From: CBDUWP01 sp965370955
GTDB lineage: Bacteria; Planctomycetota; Phycisphaerae; Sedimentisphaerales; Anaerobacaceae
Direction of reading: 5' to 3'
Assembly: GCA_965370955.1 (NCBI GenBank)
Contig: CBDUWP010000082.1
Coordinates: forward strand, 1-6,207
DNA: 6,207 nt
The notes under the pieces are model-generated. The model did not search any database, had not been told where the DNA came from, and saw only the letters and a list, made by a program, of their open reading frames with translations. This document shows, piece by piece, positions 4,597 to 6,207 of this stretch (positions are counted from its first letter, which is position 1; every line of letters begins with the position of its first letter). Made by a program: the position numbers and the translations under genes.

Positions 4597-6048
4597 ATGA
4601 ATAATAAGCAGCGAAGTTCGAAAAAAGGGCGATTGATTAGGTTTTTACTCAAAATGTTCGGTTTTTTGATTATTTTGGCGGTTTTGCTGGTCATTCTGGC
4701 TGGCTACATCGTTTCCAGTGACTGGGCTAAAAATCTGGTTATTGCCGAAATTAATAACAAAACTGACATGACGCTGGCAGTTGACAAGTGGTCACTTAAT
4801 GTGTTTGGACGAATCAGCTGCAGTGACGTGACATTTGATGATGGTGATATCGCAGCATCTGTCGAAAAGGTTGAAATTGAATTTTCAACAGTCGGGCTTA
4901 TTAAAGCTGCTGTAGGTGATAAAAATCTTTTGCCGGAAAAAATGGTCTCGTCAATCAAAAATATTACAGTCACTGAAGCTGAATGCTTAATCAGAGATTC
5001 AGCTTTATTGAAAAATTCGCCCGCCAATCAAAATCTTAAAAAGCAGCTGCTTAAAATTTCACGCGGCAATTTCAAAATGAAAAGAATTGCTAATAATACA
5101 AATATCACGGGAAGTTGCGATGTGATTTATGATTGGCAAAAACTATCCAGCTCTATGAGCGAAAATTGGCCAAAGAATTTAAGTCTAATCGGTAACAGAA
5201 TTGACAAGTTAGAATTTGTGACAAACTATAACGATGATATAAAACAGTTGTTGCTAAACTTAAAAGCTACCGTTGGTATTGGATGGGACTGGGCAGTCTA
5301 TTCGGGAATAGAAATTGGCGAAGTTGATACGAAAATCGTGATCGAAAAAAATATTGCTAAATTGTTGCCATTTACCGCTGTGGCAAAAGATGGCGGAAAG
5401 GTGAGTTTTGCCGGTTCACTGTCGCTTGAAGAGCCGATGGTGTTTGAAATTACTGACCCAATTCAAATATTGGACGAAGTGGCTATCAACGAAGATATTT
5501 CTAATCAGCTTTTAATGTATGTAAATCCTATATTTGCAAAAACCATCGATGTTAGCGGAAAGATTGACCTGAATTGTGAAAAGCTTATTTTGCCACTCAC
5601 TGATTTCAATGCTAACGATGTCCAAATGATTTCAACAATTGCAATTGAACAATTACAGCTAAAAGGTTCAAGCTTGCTCAATAGGATTGTATCAGCAGCT
5701 GGCTCGCGAGTTAATCAGCAAAATATGAGGATTCGGCCAACACAAATTTTGTTGGCAAATGGGGCGATTAGTTATGATGATATGCAGTTGGATGTCGGTG
5801 ACAATCCGATAAATTTCAGGGGAACGGTTTGGATGGATAAGAAAATGGATATGGAAGTTATTTTGCCATATACGTTAGCAGGTACGACAGCCTCAACCAA
5901 AAAGACAACCAAAGGAAAGAGAATAATATTGCCAATTGAGGGGACGGTTGACCAGCCAGAATTAAATATTGAAAAAATGGCTCAGCAACAGCTGTCCGAA
6001 ATTTTGGAAACAGAGCTATTAAACCAACTCGAAAAGTTGCTTAATTAA
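4597..6048 (+). CDS. Membrane-anchored AsmA-like protein, function unknown
   Basis: A 483-residue protein. A basic N-terminus (MNNKQRSSKKGRLIRF) precedes one hydrophobic helix (about 21-40), which predicts a single anchor with the rest outside the cytoplasm. After the helix, a short amphipathic helix and the pattern NNKTDMTLAVDKWSLNVFG (54-72) then beta-rich sequence resemble the start of AsmA/DUF748-type proteins. The C-terminal third (ANGAISYDDMQLDV, INFRGTVWMDKKMDMEVILP, ILPIEGTVDQPELNIEKM) resembles the AsmA-like C-terminal repeat. Such proteins are elongated beta structures linked to outer-membrane biogenesis or lipid transport. That role here is inference from fold resemblance. It starts at ATG 4597 behind a weak GGAA (4586-4589), 90 bases after frr on the same strand, so it may be read through from the operon. 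A plain uncharacterised periplasmic protein is the alternative. Confidence 0.6.
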   Translation: MNNKQRSSKKGRLIRFLLKMFGFLIILAVLLVILAGYIVSSDWAKNLVIAEINNKTDMTLAVDKWSLNVFGRISCSDVTFDDGDIAASVEKVEIEFSTVGLIKAAVGDKNLLPEKMVSSIKNITVTEAECLIRDSALLKNSPANQNLKKQLLKISRGNFKMKRIANNTNITGSCDVIYDWQKLSSSMSENWPKNLSLIGNRIDKLEFVTNYNDDIKQLLLNLKATVGIGWDWAVYSGIEIGEVDTKIVIEKNIAKLLPFTAVAKDGGKVSFAGSLSLEEPMVFEITDPIQILDEVAINEDISNQLLMYVNPIFAKTIDVSGKIDLNCEKLILPLTDFNANDVQMISTIAIEQLQLKGSSLLNRIVSAAGSRVNQQNMRIRPTQILLANGAISYDDMQLDVGDNPINFRGTVWMDKKMDMEVILPYTLAGTTASTKKTTKGKRIILPIEGTVDQPELNIEKMAQQQLSEILETELLNQLEKLLN

Positions 6049-6147
6049 CGGTTTAAGGGAACCTCTAAAAATTCATTTTGGCGAACAAGCGATTATTAGA
6101 GTTGCCTTTGATTCTTATCATACAAGGGGCAGAGGGAATAAATTCGT

Positions 6148-6155
6148 AAAAAAAA
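6148..6155 (-). terminator. T-run directly after tRNA-Pro
   Basis: On the - strand eight T residues follow the discriminator base of the tRNA directly. With the GC-rich acceptor and T stems just upstream they could end transcription, or mark the 3' processing site. No separate hairpin is present. Confidence 0.3.
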
Positions 6156-6207
6156 TCGGGGCGAGAGGACTCGAACCTCCGACCTCATGACCCCCAGTCA
6201 TGCGCGC
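6156..6207 (-). tRNA. tRNA-Pro (anticodon GGG), 3' part; 5' part beyond window
   Basis: Read on the - strand from 6207, the sequence starts in the D stem (GCGC), then gives an anticodon stem CATGA/TCATG around the seven-base loop CTGGGGG, so U33, anticodon GGG and G37 are all in place. It reads proline codon CCC (and CCU by wobble). The variable loop AGGTC is followed by a T stem GGAGG/CCTCT around TTCGAGT, then acceptor strand CGCCCCG and discriminator A at 6156. CCA is not encoded; a T-run follows instead, so the 3' end must be completed by tRNA nucleotidyltransferase. About 25 bases (acceptor 5' strand and most of the D arm) lie beyond the window. It is convergent with the AsmA-like gene. 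Confidence 0.93.

Noticed and set aside
6063..6101. Inverted repeat CTCTAA (6063-6068) / TTAGAG (6096-6101) after the AsmA-like gene as terminator or element end
   Set aside because: Six AU-rich pairs around a 27-base loop with no T-run. No transposase or integrase is near, so it is probably chance.
6156..6207. tRNA-Pro as an integration (att) site
   Set aside because: No integrase, no second copy of the tRNA 3' end and no foreign-looking cargo are visible in the window.

Overview
The window carries the conserved translation and nucleotide cluster rpsB-tsf-pyrH-frr, all on the + strand. It is flanked on the left by the 3' end of a cation:proton antiporter gene and on the right by a membrane-anchored AsmA-like protein gene. 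A tRNA-Pro(GGG) gene on the - strand is cut by the right edge. The DNA is fairly AT-rich, starts are ATG or GTG, and Shine-Dalgarno (SD) sites are recognisable. The EF-Ts N-terminus, the long charged tail on S2 and an AsmA-like protein next to frr best suit a Planctomycetota bacterium, perhaps Phycisphaerae. That placement rests on sequence feel alone and is moderate at best.

Layout: 3-680, antiporter C-terminal half. 681-1181, a 501-base non-coding leader with a candidate promoter, a strong imperfect hairpin just upstream of rpsB, a short direct repeat and one possible 40-residue small ORF. 1182-2138, rpsB. 2212-3081, tsf. 3082-3209, an unusual junction containing an 86-bp-period tandem duplication of the pyrH leader and the first codons of pyrH. 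3210-3923, pyrH. 3946-4506, frr. 4597-6048, AsmA-like gene. 6049-6155, short convergent spacer. 6156-6207, tRNA-Pro (partial).

S2 builds the small ribosomal subunit, EF-Ts recharges EF-Tu, UMP kinase makes UDP for RNA and cell-wall precursors, and RRF recycles post-termination ribosomes. They are probably co-transcribed from the rpsB leader.

The most unusual thing is the tsf-pyrH junction. The pyrH ribosome-binding leader and about 18 codons of pyrH are duplicated in tandem. The upstream coding copy has decayed (in-frame stop, one-base indel), while the leader part is almost unchanged. Both leader copies keep the same small hairpin with the SD in its loop, the same enclosing stem, and the same nine-codon reading frame whose stop overlaps the pyrH start. 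This may be a local regulatory invention or simply a recent duplication. I see no clear evidence of a wholly new multi-gene system.
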